Shown here piece by piece: positions 53,218 to 62,118 of a DNA stretch of 64,000 bases. This stretch comes from Psychrobacter sanguinis (GTDB taxonomy: Bacteria > Pseudomonadota > Gammaproteobacteria > Pseudomonadales > Moraxellaceae), in NCBI RefSeq assembly GCF_020736705.1, contig NZ_CP085990.1, positions 1,178,001 to 1,242,000 of the forward strand, in the 5' to 3' direction. Each line of letters begins with the position of its first letter. Position 1 is the first letter of the stretch. Under the pieces are notes generated by a model. It was not told where the DNA came from. It did not search any database and saw only the letters and a list, made by a program, of their open reading frames with translations. The position numbers and the translations under genes are program-made.

Positions 53218-53931
53218 CTACATCTGCCGCATCAGGACTTCAGGCAAGATAGAATCCTTGAGTAGCCACCATGTTACGGGGTCACTGACCTGACGTAAGA
53301 AGGGATCAAAAGGTGGCGCTATGAAAATGAACATCAATAAGATGGTATAAAGACCCACATAGTAATAGCGCTGAGAGTCCTGATAAAATTTCATCGCTGT
53401 ACCTGAAGAGCGCTTTAAACGTCGGTTGAGTAAGTCGACACTATAGGCTTCATCTAAGCCAAGATGAACTAGAGAGCCTAAGAATAAAAATGCGCCATAA
53501 AACCAGCTTACGATAGAAGAGGTTTCTAACACATAATAGTTCAAGCAGGTCAGACCTAAGGCTAAGACCAACATGTAAGGAACAGAGTGAATAATGCCGC
53601 GGTGTACCGTTAATTTCGTGAAAATGGAAAACACGGTATAGCGCATTAGTAAATAACCGGTGAGCCATAGTAGGATCATAGACACTAAAGATAATTCACT
53701 GCGCCAATGAATCACTAAAGCAAAAGCAGTCGCTAAGGATACCAAGTCAAATCCCATTTTTATGGGAGTTGAATTGTCTGAATCGATATCGGGAAGTAGA
53801 CCACCCACAGTGCCGGCCAATACACACATCAAAAACTCATATGCGTCTACTAAACCGGCCTTATAGGTTACCAAGCCCAAAACCCCACTGACCGCAAAAC
53901 CGCCAGTGAGGTGGGTTCTAAAATTTGCCAC
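53218..53931 (-). CDS. YdjM/DUF457-type membrane metal-dependent hydrolase
   Basis: The 237-residue inner-membrane protein has about five to six hydrophobic segments and the histidine/aspartate pattern of the YdjM family (membrane-bound metal-dependent hydrolases). It begins MANFRTHLTGGF, has GGLLPDIDSDNSTP near residue 48, TVHRGIIHSVPYM near 112 and HLGLDEAYSVD near 160. These residues would bind a metal at the membrane face. The biochemical reaction is unknown. It converges with the DUF4105 gene. Confidence 0.87.
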   Translation of the reverse strand: MANFRTHLTGGFAVSGVLGLVTYKAGLVDAYEFLMCVLAGTVGGLLPDIDSDNSTPIKMGFDLVSLATAFALVIHWRSELSLVSMILLWLTGYLLMRYTVFSIFTKLTVHRGIIHSVPYMLVLALGLTCLNYYVLETSSIVSWFYGAFLFLGSLVHLGLDEAYSVDLLNRRLKRSSGTAMKFYQDSQRYYYVGLYTILLMFIFIAPPFDPFLRQVSDPVTWWLLKDSILPEVLMRQM

Positions 53932-54168
53932 GTATTATTAACCTAATGATAGTATGAATGAGATGGCTAATAGTGCCAGATAATATTTATTAAAGACAGA
54001 AAGTATTAAAGACAAAAAGAGTACCAAAAGTTCTCACTAAAAGTAACTGCTGTCTTTGTATTGCCCATAATTTAGGCAGCTCTTGTTTAATTAAAAGCTG
54101 CCTAATAAAACTAAACGCCAACTATTGCCTCAACGCTAAATAACGTCTTAAGGGACGCTATTTTAAGC

Positions 54169-54462
54169 TTAAAAGGTTTTTTGGTGTAAGATTTCTTCCA
54201 TGCGTTTTGCCAAACGAATGTCATGGCTTGAAATACCATTTAAATCGTGAGTAGTTAGGCGCACATGGACTTGATTATAGATATTGGTCCATTCAGGGTG
54301 ATGTTCTAATTCCTGAGCACGGAAAGAAGCTTGAACCATAAAGCTAATGGCTTCGACAAAGTCATGAAACACGAAGGTTTTAACTATGGCATTGCCTTCT
54401 TTGGTCCACCCTTCTAAATCTTGTAATTGTAGTTCAACTTGAGCGTCGGCGAGATGGCTCAT
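54169..54462 (-). CDS. phhB: Pterin-4a-carbinolamine dehydratase
   Basis: The 97-residue enzyme dehydrates 4a-hydroxytetrahydrobiopterin, recycling the pterin cofactor of phenylalanine hydroxylase. The family signature is complete: [23 protein letters not shown] followed by [16 protein letters not shown]. Length is typical. Its ATG follows AGGAGG in the upstream gap. No phhA (phenylalanine hydroxylase) gene lies in the window, so the partner must be elsewhere, or the protein serves another role. Confidence 0.95.
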   Translation of the reverse strand: MSHLADAQVELQLQDLEGWTKEGNAIVKTFVFHDFVEAISFMVQASFRAQELEHHPEWTNIYNQVHVRLTTHDLNGISSHDIRLAKRMEEILHQKTF

Positions 54463-54643
54463 AAAGCCCTCCTAAATAAAGTCAAAGATGCTTATATTAA
54501 TATGCTAGAGCACAGACAATGCAGTCTCTCGCTTATTATATAGGATTAATTATGGTCTGAGAGCCTACCTAAGTAGCGATTACTACTTATTTTTTACTTA
54601 TTATTTGAGACGGCTTAGTGCTTATTTCTTTCTTATTTAAACC

Positions 54644-54925
54644 TTACAGCAGTAGATCTTGATACTCTGCATGTTTGTTAATATAAGACGCCACAAAAGA
54701 ACAGGTAGGGATCACTTTTTTGCCTTCATTACGGGCATAATCTAAAGCGTGTTTTACCAAAGCTGAGCCGACTCCTTTTCCGCCTAGTTCAGAGGGAACA
54801 ATAGTATGGTCATAGACAATCCGGTCACCTTGGTCTTGGTAGCTAATGAAACCAGTATGCCCTTCAATGGTGGTTTCAAAACGGTTCGCCGCTTGATTGT
54901 GAGTAATGTCGATTGCCTGCGTCAT
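54644..54925 (-). CDS. Small GNAT-type N-acetyltransferase (YjdJ-like)
   Basis: The 93-residue protein is a minimal Gcn5-related acetyltransferase of the COG2388 kind. It shows strands ETTIEGHTGFISYQDQG and IVYDHTIVPSELGGKGVGSAL, the latter being the acetyl-CoA-binding P-loop, then the helix VKHALDYARNEGKKVIPTC. The ATG is preceded by GAGGAGACC. The substrate is unknown; such small GNATs are common stand-alone genes. Confidence 0.9.
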   Translation of the reverse strand: MTQAIDITHNQAANRFETTIEGHTGFISYQDQGDRIVYDHTIVPSELGGKGVGSALVKHALDYARNEGKKVIPTCSFVASYINKHAEYQDLLL

Positions 54926-55450
54926 AAAGGTCTCCTCATTGTTATTGTACTGATGGTTATTTTATTGATGATTTTTTCATTGATGATTAGTTTATTAACG
55001 CTTATTTATAAACCGTTATTTCACAACTTATTATTTTACATTGAGCTATGACCGCATATTGATGCTTATTTGGCAGTGATATGTTGGTTATTTGCCAATT
55101 ACGTGGGTCATTTTCAAGTCATTATTATAAGCTCGTTTTGACTACTCTAGCACAAAGCAAAACCATTATTGAATAGTATTATTGTGCCTTTAGCGACTTT
55201 TAAATTGTCAAAACATCATAAGTGTTCACGTCAATAGCGATAAGGGCTTAAAATAATGAAATAGGCTGAAAATATAACTTTTTTCGGAAAGCGAGGGGAT
55301 ATTGTAAAACTCATCTACTGTAACAATAAACCAAGACATTAGATGATAACTTTAGGCCAATATGCGATAATGCCAGTTAACTATTTATTCAGTTTTTAAT
55401 TAAGTTTTAATTAGTTTTCAATAGCGATTAATCTAAGTAATGGAGTCTTA
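54926..55450. other. Intergenic region upstream of ettA
   Basis: About 525 very AT-rich bases. I see no gene, RNA or repeat that I would defend. It separates two divergent genes and should hold the ettA promoter. Confidence 0.4.
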
Positions 55451-57112
55451 ATGGCACACTATATTTATACCATGAACAAGGTATCAAAACTTGTTCCACC
55501 CAAGCGCGAAATTTTGAAAGACATTAGTTTGTCTTTCTTCCCTGGCGCTAAAATTGGGGTTCTAGGCATTAACGGTGCGGGTAAATCAACTTTACTACGC
55601 ATTATGGCTGGCGTGGACACAGATTATAGTGGTGAGGCCCGTGCTCAACCCGGTACTAAAATCGGTTATTTACCACAAGAGCCACAGCTTGACGATAGCA
55701 AAGATGTGCGTGGCAACGTTGAAGATGGTATGCGTGAAGCCTTAGATGCTTTGGCACGCCTTGATGAGATTTACGCTGAGTACGCCGCACCAGACGCTGA
55801 CTTCGATAAGCTTGCTGAAGAGCAAGGTAAGATGGAAGACATCATCCAAGCATGGGATGCGCATAACTTAAACACTCAGCTGGAAAAAGCTGCTGACGCG
55901 TTACGTCTGCCACCTTGGGATGCTGAAGTTAGCAAATTATCTGGGGGTGAAAAACGCCGTGTGGCCCTTTGTCGTCTATTATTGTCTCGCCCAGACATGC
56001 TACTTCTTGACGAACCAACCAACCACTTGGACGCTGAATCTGTGGCGTGGCTAGAGCAGTTCTTGAAGAACTTTAGCGGTACTATCGTTGCTATTACCCA
56101 CGATAGATACTTCCTTGATAACGTGGCTGAGTGGATTCTTGAACTTGACCGTGGTTATGGCTACCCTTATGAAGGTAACTATACTGAGTGGCTAGAGCAA
56201 AAGAACAAGCGTCTAGAAGAGCAGAACAAGCAAGAAGAATCATTTGCTAAAGCGCTGAAGAAAGAGCTTGAGTGGGTTCGTAAAAATCAGAAAGGTCAGC
56301 AGGCCAAATCTAAATCTCGTATCCAGCGCTTCGAAGAGTTAAACTCTAAAGAATTCCAACAGCGTAACGAAACTTCTGAAATTTATATTCCACCAGGTCC
56401 ACGTTTAGGTAATAAAGTAATTGAGGTGAACAACATCTCAAAATCTTTCGGTGATCGTCTACTGTATGAAAACCTAAGCTTTAATGTGCCACCAGCCGCC
56501 ATCGTAGGTATTATTGGTCCAAACGGTGCCGGTAAAACCACTCTGTTTAATATGATGACAGGATTGGATAAACCTGACACCGGAACTGTCGAACTGGGTG
56601 AAAGTGTGAAAGTTGCCTATGTGGGTCAGGTTCGTGATAATTTAGATGACAGCAAGACGGTGTGGGAAGAAGTCTCTGACGGTCTGGACATCATCAAAGT
56701 AGGCGACTATGAAACCCCAAGCCGTGCGTACATTGGCCGCTTTAACTTCAAAGGTCAAGATCAGCAGAAACTGGTGGGCAACTTATCCGGTGGTGAGCGT
56801 AACCGTCTACAATTAGCGAAAACGCTAAAGCAAGGCGCTAACGTAATCTTACTGGATGAACCATCAAACGACTTGGACGTTGAAACACTACGTGCTCTAG
56901 AAGATGCGATTCAAGTCTTCCCAGGCACCGTTCTAGTTGTGTCGCATGACCGCTGGTTCTTAGACCGTATTGCCACTCATATCCTTGCGTTTGAGCCAGA
57001 AGGCCCAGTATGGTATGACGGTAACTACTCAGAGTACGAAGCGTATCGTAAGAAAACTTTGGGTGACGATGCCGGTCCTAAACGCATGAAATATAAGAAA
57101 ATCTCTAGCTAG
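55451..57112 (+). CDS. ettA: Energy-dependent translational throttle protein EttA
   Basis: EttA is an ABC-F protein that binds the ribosomal E site and restrains early elongation when the ADP/ATP ratio is high. The 553-residue protein has two ABC domains: Walker A GINGAGKST and GPNGAGKTT, signatures LSGGEKRR and LSGGERNR, Walker B LLLDEPTNHLD and ILLDEPSNDLD. The arm-like insertion and the basic linker between domains, with KNQKGQQAKSKSRIQRF, are characteristic. The start MAHYIYTMNKVSK matches EttA and GGAG lies upstream. It lies about 3 kb from a second predicted ribosome-silencing gene at 60262. Confidence 0.96.
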   Translation: MAHYIYTMNKVSKLVPPKREILKDISLSFFPGAKIGVLGINGAGKSTLLRIMAGVDTDYSGEARAQPGTKIGYLPQEPQLDDSKDVRGNVEDGMREALDALARLDEIYAEYAAPDADFDKLAEEQGKMEDIIQAWDAHNLNTQLEKAADALRLPPWDAEVSKLSGGEKRRVALCRLLLSRPDMLLLDEPTNHLDAESVAWLEQFLKNFSGTIVAITHDRYFLDNVAEWILELDRGYGYPYEGNYTEWLEQKNKRLEEQNKQEESFAKALKKELEWVRKNQKGQQAKSKSRIQRFEELNSKEFQQRNETSEIYIPPGPRLGNKVIEVNNISKSFGDRLLYENLSFNVPPAAIVGIIGPNGAGKTTLFNMMTGLDKPDTGTVELGESVKVAYVGQVRDNLDDSKTVWEEVSDGLDIIKVGDYETPSRAYIGRFNFKGQDQQKLVGNLSGGERNRLQLAKTLKQGANVILLDEPSNDLDVETLRALEDAIQVFPGTVLVVSHDRWFLDRIATHILAFEPEGPVWYDGNYSEYEAYRKKTLGDDAGPKRMKYKKISS

Positions 57113-57160
57113 TTTTACTTAGACTAAGCGATTATAGTCAGTGATACATTACTGACCGTA

Positions 57161-57208
57161 AAAAAGCCAGATAGCCGCTCATTGTATAGAGCGGATATCT
57201 GGCTTTTA
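57161..57208. terminator. Bidirectional terminator after ettA
   Basis: A long stem of AAAAGCCAGATA and CCGCTC with their complements and an eight-base loop, with A and T runs outside; it lies between ettA and the convergent zinc-ribbon gene. Confidence 0.87.
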
Positions 57209-57234
57209 TTTTATGTTCTAAATTTTGTATGTCG

Positions 57235-57480
57235 TTATTTCAAAAACTTAACCGTGCCTGAAGTACCTGTCGACATGGCATCATTGGCTAGGTTATTTTT
57301 TTCAATAATCTCTTCAGGGTCTGGACGTCTTTCGATATGGCCACAGTGGGTACATTCAATGTATTCGTCAGCTTCAGGTTCAAATATTTGAACCTGAACC
57401 ACAGCGTCCATTGTCTGACACTTAGGGCAACTAACGCCCGCTAAAAACTGACGCTTGGGACGGGTAGATTGATAACGCAT
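57235..57480 (-). CDS. YheV-type putative zinc-ribbon protein
   Basis: The 81-residue protein has a zinc ribbon of the YheV (DUF2387) family: FLAGVSCPKCQTMDAVVQV and DEYIECTHCGHIERRPDP, two CX2C knuckles about 30 residues apart. The chosen start MRYQSTRPKRQFL places its ATG immediately after the prlC stop (TGATATG), so translation should be coupled to prlC; a longer reading would run backward through prlC. The function is unknown. Confidence 0.85.
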   Translation of the reverse strand: MRYQSTRPKRQFLAGVSCPKCQTMDAVVQVQIFEPEADEYIECTHCGHIERRPDPEEIIEKNNLANDAMSTGTSGTVKFLK

Positions 57481-57481
57481 A

Positions 57482-59653
57482 TCAGGCCACCTCGCCATCT
57501 TTTTCATCAACGAAACCACCATGACGAAGTAGCGCATCAATGCTGGCTTCACGACCTCTGAAGTTCTCAAAGTTGGTCTTGGCAGGCAAGCTACCTCCAA
57601 CGGCTAAGATGTTTTCACGGAAAGCTTGGCCAGTCGCTGCATTAAACACACCTTCTTCCTCAAAGCGACTAAAGGCATCTGCAGACAATAACTCTGCCCA
57701 TTTATAAGAGTAATAACCGGCCGCGTAGCCCCCGGCAAAGATATGACTAAAGCCATTGGCAAAGCGGTTATAATCTGGGGTTGGTGTCACCGCCACATCG
57801 TCACGTACCTGATCTAAAGTCGATAAAATACCCTGATAATCCGGTGCTGGTGAAGCAGCGTGAATTAATAAGTCAAACAGTGCAAATTCAATCTGGCGCA
57901 GAGTCTGCATACCGCTTTGGAAGTTTTTAGCCGCCAATAATGCTTCAAGCTGAGATTTAGGCAGTGGTTCACCTGAATCTACATGAGCACTGATTAGCGC
58001 AATGCCCTCAGAGTTCCAAGCCCAGTTTTCTAAAAATTGGCTTGGTAGTTCGACAGCATCCCACTCAACCCCATTAACGCCTGCCACATCGCTGATACTG
58101 ACCTCAGTCAATAAGTGATGTAGACCATGCCCAAACTCATGGAATAAGGTCAGCACTTCATCATGAGTTAACAAACTAGGTTTGTCAGCAGTAGGTGGCG
58201 TGAAGTTACCTACCATAAAACAAACAGGCAACTGTGAGTAGGTGTCACTTGCCCCTAAATACTCATAACGGGCTTGGAAACCACTCATCCATGCGCCGCC
58301 ACGTTTACCGCTACGGGCATATAGATCAAAGTAAAAGCCACCAATTAAGCGCTCATCGCCCACTTCATTTTTATCGAACAGCTGATAGAAGCGAACATCG
58401 TCATGCCATAAAGAGACTTTATCCGACATTTCTACAGCACGTACTCCAAATAGCTTATTCACAATACTGAATAAGCCGTCAATCACTCTAGGTAAAGGGA
58501 AGTACGGACGAATTTCTTCTTGTGACAATTTGAATTTGGCTTGTTTTACTTTTTCGGCAAGATAGGCAGTGTCCCAAGGCTCAATATTATCGATGCCATA
58601 ATTAATGGCTTCGGCTTTTAATTGTTCTAAATCACGTTGGGCTGCTGGCGTTGCCTTTTCAGCCAAATCACGTAAGAAGCTTTCTACTTGTTCGGCACTG
58701 TCTGCCATCTTGCGAGATAGCGAAACTTGGGCGTAGTTATCGAAACCCAATAGCTTAGATTTCTTCGCTCGCAGTGCCAGAATCTCAGCCATGACTTGAC
58801 TGTTGTCCAACGACTCATCTTTGCTGTTTTTGTGGTTATCAAGTTCTGAGGCACGGGTAACATAAGCTTTATAAAGAGTCTCACGCAGGTCTCGGTCATC
58901 CGCATGGGTCATCACTGCCAGATATACTGGGATATCTAGTGTGGCCACATACTCAGGCTTATCTTCTAACGATTTGCCAGTCTCTGACTGTTTGGCAATA
59001 TACTGCTCAGCGGCTGCTTTCAGTATGGCAAGCCCACTTTCAGTAATACCAGCAAGCTGTTCTTCTTTTAAAGGCAATGCATAAGCTTGAGTGGCATCTA
59101 AAATATTGTCCGAAAACTTCGCTGATAGGGTAGAGAGTTGACTTTGAATCTCAGCATAATCGCTTTGCTTGTCAGCATCCAATGCCACTCCAGATAACTC
59201 AAAGCTTTGAATAGCAAGTTCAATAGCACGCTGGCGGGCAGGCTCTAACGCATCAAAAAAAGTATGGTCGTTTTTGATGGCTTGATAGCGGGTATATAGC
59301 GGTTTATTTTGACCGACACGAGTACTAAACGCAGACAGTAGCGGTAGCATCTCATGATGTACCTCACGAATGTCTTCGTTACTCATCACACTGTTAAGAT
59401 GAGATAAGATGCCCCAACTACGGTCTAAATTAAGCCCGATATGATCAAATTCAATAATATCTGTTAAGGCTGGCTGCGGCTGTACTACAGCGTCAGGTTG
59501 TTGCTCAAATTGTTCATCCAACTTATCTAGAAATTGGTTACCAGAATCAATGGCCTCAGTTATTTGAGCTTTTAACTGTTCTGGGGTTACCTGATTAAAA
59601 TCAACCAATTTTAAATTTGGATCAATGTCGATGGTAGAAGAGGGAGTTTGCAT
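57482..59653 (-). CDS. prlC: Oligopeptidase A (M3 family)
   Basis: PrlC is a cytoplasmic zinc metallopeptidase that degrades short peptides such as cleaved signal peptides. The zinc site is TLFHEFGHGLHHLL, the HExxH motif, followed by the downstream glutamate region VEWDAVELPSQFLENW. Other M3 features are GGFYFDLYARSGKRGGAW and AAGYYSYKWAELLSADAF. The ATG at 59653 (723 residues) has GGA upstream; an ATG at 59665 would add four residues but has no binding site. Family length is about 680. It forms a coupled pair with the zinc-ribbon gene. Confidence 0.95.
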   Translation of the reverse strand: MQTPSSTIDIDPNLKLVDFNQVTPEQLKAQITEAIDSGNQFLDKLDEQFEQQPDAVVQPQPALTDIIEFDHIGLNLDRSWGILSHLNSVMSNEDIREVHHEMLPLLSAFSTRVGQNKPLYTRYQAIKNDHTFFDALEPARQRAIELAIQSFELSGVALDADKQSDYAEIQSQLSTLSAKFSDNILDATQAYALPLKEEQLAGITESGLAILKAAAEQYIAKQSETGKSLEDKPEYVATLDIPVYLAVMTHADDRDLRETLYKAYVTRASELDNHKNSKDESLDNSQVMAEILALRAKKSKLLGFDNYAQVSLSRKMADSAEQVESFLRDLAEKATPAAQRDLEQLKAEAINYGIDNIEPWDTAYLAEKVKQAKFKLSQEEIRPYFPLPRVIDGLFSIVNKLFGVRAVEMSDKVSLWHDDVRFYQLFDKNEVGDERLIGGFYFDLYARSGKRGGAWMSGFQARYEYLGASDTYSQLPVCFMVGNFTPPTADKPSLLTHDEVLTLFHEFGHGLHHLLTEVSISDVAGVNGVEWDAVELPSQFLENWAWNSEGIALISAHVDSGEPLPKSQLEALLAAKNFQSGMQTLRQIEFALFDLLIHAASPAPDYQGILSTLDQVRDDVAVTPTPDYNRFANGFSHIFAGGYAAGYYSYKWAELLSADAFSRFEEEGVFNAATGQAFRENILAVGGSLPAKTNFENFRGREASIDALLRHGGFVDEKDGEVA

Positions 59654-59665
59654 AAACAAGTCCAT

Positions 59666-60261
59666 AACGATAAAAAGTGAAGGTACTTATAACTATTGAG
59701 TCTATTACCTAAGATTGCAAGTCATTAATAAACGCACCCTAAGGCTAAAGTGCTTTAGTCAATATTATTCAGCATAAGGCTAGTTAACAAAGAGCGTTTC
59801 TAATTACCATTGAGTGCTGTTAAAAGCAGATCTAGCATGAGTAATAGCAGAATAAAGAGAATGACTATTATCAATTCATAATGATAATTACATAACGGTG
59901 ACAACCATCGACAATCTACTAATATTGTTTACAATCACCCTATAGCTAATAAGGATTTTGGTTGATAAGGTAAAGGGATAGGAATTATTAAATATAGCTT
60001 ATAGATTTATAAATATTCTAGATAAATAAGCCAATATATAAGACCCAGTTGCATAAGACTGGATTTTTAAATTATAGGTATCAGTTTATAAAATAAGACC
60101 TGTCAGAATAAGACATGGCTTAACACCTATAATCTTCTATACCTATAAGCTTAAATAATAACTAACGATAAGCTTAGATAATTATAAACAATAGATAGAA
60201 TTTAGCTTTTGAGTCATAACCGTTTAGATATTAATAAATTAACTATAAAAAGGATTACTTT
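59666..60261. other. Long AT-rich upstream region of the Balon-like gene
   Basis: Nearly 600 bases without an open frame. It contains a duplicated block, 60038-60062 and 60093-60118, each with two copies of ATAAGAC spaced 15 bases apart. Each block can fold into a small hairpin with an AT-rich loop. A Fur-like CATAATGATAATTACATAA occurs at 59877-59895 but is only a partial match. Promoters of prlC (minus) and the Balon-like gene (plus) should be here. Confidence 0.5.
60038..60118 (+). repeat. Duplicated ATAAGAC-pair motif upstream of the Balon-like gene
   Basis: ATAAGAC occurs at 60038, 60053, 60093 and 60108. Each pair is spaced by 15 bases and the two pairs are 55 bases apart, and the copies continue into GG or TGG on the right. 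The arms CCAGT/ACTGG in the first unit and CCTGTC/GACATGG in the second differ in sequence, but both allow pairing around the repeated loop. Confidence 0.6.
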
Positions 60262-61374
60262 ATGAAAGCCACTTTAAAAAGTTTACGTGAAACAACCGCA
60301 AAGCCTGCTGTTAGTATCTTTGTAAAAACGCATAGACAGCATCCAGATAATGAGCAAGACCCTATTGCCTTAAAAAACCAACTTAAAGTTGCGGAAGAGC
60401 GTATTACTGATGAATACGACAAAAATACAGCAACTACTATCTTAGAAAATATTCACGCTAAAACAAACGATTTAAACCATAACTATAATTTAGACACATT
60501 GGCTATCTTTGCGAGCAAAGATGATGCGCAAGTAGTGCGTTTACCGTTTGATGCCAAAGAGCGTGTGATCATTGATGAACGCTTTGCTACTCGTGATTTG
60601 GTTCGTGATATGGCAAGTGCCGTTCACTACTATATTGTGGTGCTAGGTCGTGACCAAGCCCGTCTCATTGAAGCCGCTAATAACCGTGTGGTTAAAGAGT
60701 TTGATGCAGATGATGCTGCCCAGAACAATATGGAAAATATTCCTTTCCCTATTGAAAATAACAGCTTATATAAAACAGGCGATGGCGGCTCTGACCGTTC
60801 AGCCAACAACGAAAATAGTGTTCTAAAAGAATACTTTAACCGTATTGATAAAAGTGTCCAAGAGCTTTGGGGCGAGCATAAAATGCCGTTAGTGCTTGTC
60901 GGTGACAATCGAAATATTAGTTACTATAAAGAAGTGTGTGACCGCCCAGAAAATATCATTGGCGCAGTGTCTAATGTTACTGACTTAGAGCAGGGCAGTG
61001 CTCAGCATATCGTTGATGGAGTACAAGAAGCTGTAGAGGACTATCGTACGTCGCTTCATGAAGCTGCTTTAGGCGAAATTGATAAAGCCCGTGGTGCAGA
61101 TGTTTTGCGTACTGATTTACAAGAAATTTATCGTTCTGCCTTCCAAGGTGCTGGCGAGACTCTATATGTTCGTCGTGGCTATATGCAGCCTGCGAAAATC
61201 GATGAAAAAGCACAGACTTTAACGTTGGCTGACGATCCTGCAGCAGAAGGCGTAACGGATGATGCGATTAGTGATATCATTGAGCATGTGATGCACAATG
61301 GCGGTAAGGTGGTGTTCTTACCTGAAGAACTGATGGGCGATGACCTACCCATTGCTTTGGTAACTCGCTATTAG
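60262..61374 (+). CDS. Balon-like ribosome hibernation factor (aeRF1/Pelota-related)
   Basis: The 370-residue protein looks like a bacterial relative of archaeo-eukaryotic release factor aeRF1 and Pelota, matching the Balon family found in Psychrobacter urativorans, which occupies the ribosomal A site during cold shock and stationary phase with EF-Tu. The N-terminal part (to about 125) begins MKATLKSLRETTAKPAVSIF. The middle part has YYIVVLGRDQARLIEA and PLVLVGDNRNISYYKEV. The C-terminal part ends IIEHVMHNGGKVVFLPEEL and ALVTRY, as in the L7Ae-like third domain. No GGQ motif is present, so peptide release is not expected. AAAGGA precedes the ATG. The gene is monocistronic with its own terminator. 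Confidence 0.85.
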   Translation: MKATLKSLRETTAKPAVSIFVKTHRQHPDNEQDPIALKNQLKVAEERITDEYDKNTATTILENIHAKTNDLNHNYNLDTLAIFASKDDAQVVRLPFDAKERVIIDERFATRDLVRDMASAVHYYIVVLGRDQARLIEAANNRVVKEFDADDAAQNNMENIPFPIENNSLYKTGDGGSDRSANNENSVLKEYFNRIDKSVQELWGEHKMPLVLVGDNRNISYYKEVCDRPENIIGAVSNVTDLEQGSAQHIVDGVQEAVEDYRTSLHEAALGEIDKARGADVLRTDLQEIYRSAFQGAGETLYVRRGYMQPAKIDEKAQTLTLADDPAAEGVTDDAISDIIEHVMHNGGKVVFLPEELMGDDLPIALVTRY

Positions 61375-61476
61375 ATTTTTGTCTCATTAATCATTTATAG
61401 CCATTAATTATCTGTTAGTAGTTATCCGTTATTAATTTGCGAATAGTAGTGAACTGATAAAATAATGAGCTGATAG

Positions 61477-61508
61477 AAAAAACACTGATTTTATGTCAGT
61501 GTTTTTTT
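61477..61508 (+). terminator. Terminator after the Balon-like gene
   Basis: Arms CACTGA and TCAGTG (extended by A and T runs) around a seven-base loop and followed by a run of seven T. Confidence 0.87.
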
Positions 61509-61540
61509 ATGGGCTAAGGTTTATCGATCTAATACCAATT

Positions 61541-62118
61541 CTAAAAAATAACACTCAAGTCGCACCACTCCCGCTGAGTGATAGACCTAATTAAGTTAGT
61601 CTCATTACACAATGCATTCCAAGCGTCACATGCCGCATCGACAATCGCATCATAACTCTCAAAACAGCGATTAGATAACCAATGCTGTTTAAGGTACTGC
61701 CATACCTGTTCAGCAGGGTTAAGCTCAGGTGAGTAGGGAGGCAATTTAAGCATGGTCACATTGTCTTGATCCAAACTTGGTTGGTGCCATAGCGCCCCAT
61801 CCATAACCACCACGGCATGCCGACCTTCAGGAACAGCTTTACTGATTTCCTCCATATGCAATGCCATGGCTTGCTTATTCACATAAGGTAGAACAAGTCC
61901 AACACTCTCACCTGTCGCCGGATTAAAGGCACCAAATAGATAAGTCGATTCAAACTGCTGTTGCCTGACGACTCGAGGTCTTTGTCCTTTATAGTGCCAA
62001 ACCCTTGTGATAGAGCCTTGTTGGCCAATACGTGTTTCATCCTGAAACCATATATCAACTTGCTTGATATCAACACCATCAGGTAGAACTTGCTTTACCT
62101 GCTCAAGGAAGTTTTTTT
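61541..62118 (-). CDS. IS630 transposase, catalytic part (second frame)
   Basis: Read in the frame shifted by one base at the seven-A run (62112-62118), this segment gives the DDE core of an IS630 transposase: IWFQDETRIGQQG (first Asp), VVVMDGALWHQ (second Asp) and LPPYSPELNPAEQVWQYLK (the final acidic residue). It has no start codon of its own upstream of the first Asp, so it must be made as a fusion with the first frame by -1 slippage. The last residues run to 61541, six bases inside the left repeat. If no frameshift occurs the element is inactive. Confidence 0.85.

Noticed and set aside
59877..59895. Fur box between prlC and the Balon-like gene
   Set aside because: Two hexamers match the NATAAT pattern but the third does not, and it lies more than 200 bases from either start codon in very AT-rich DNA where such matches are expected by chance.
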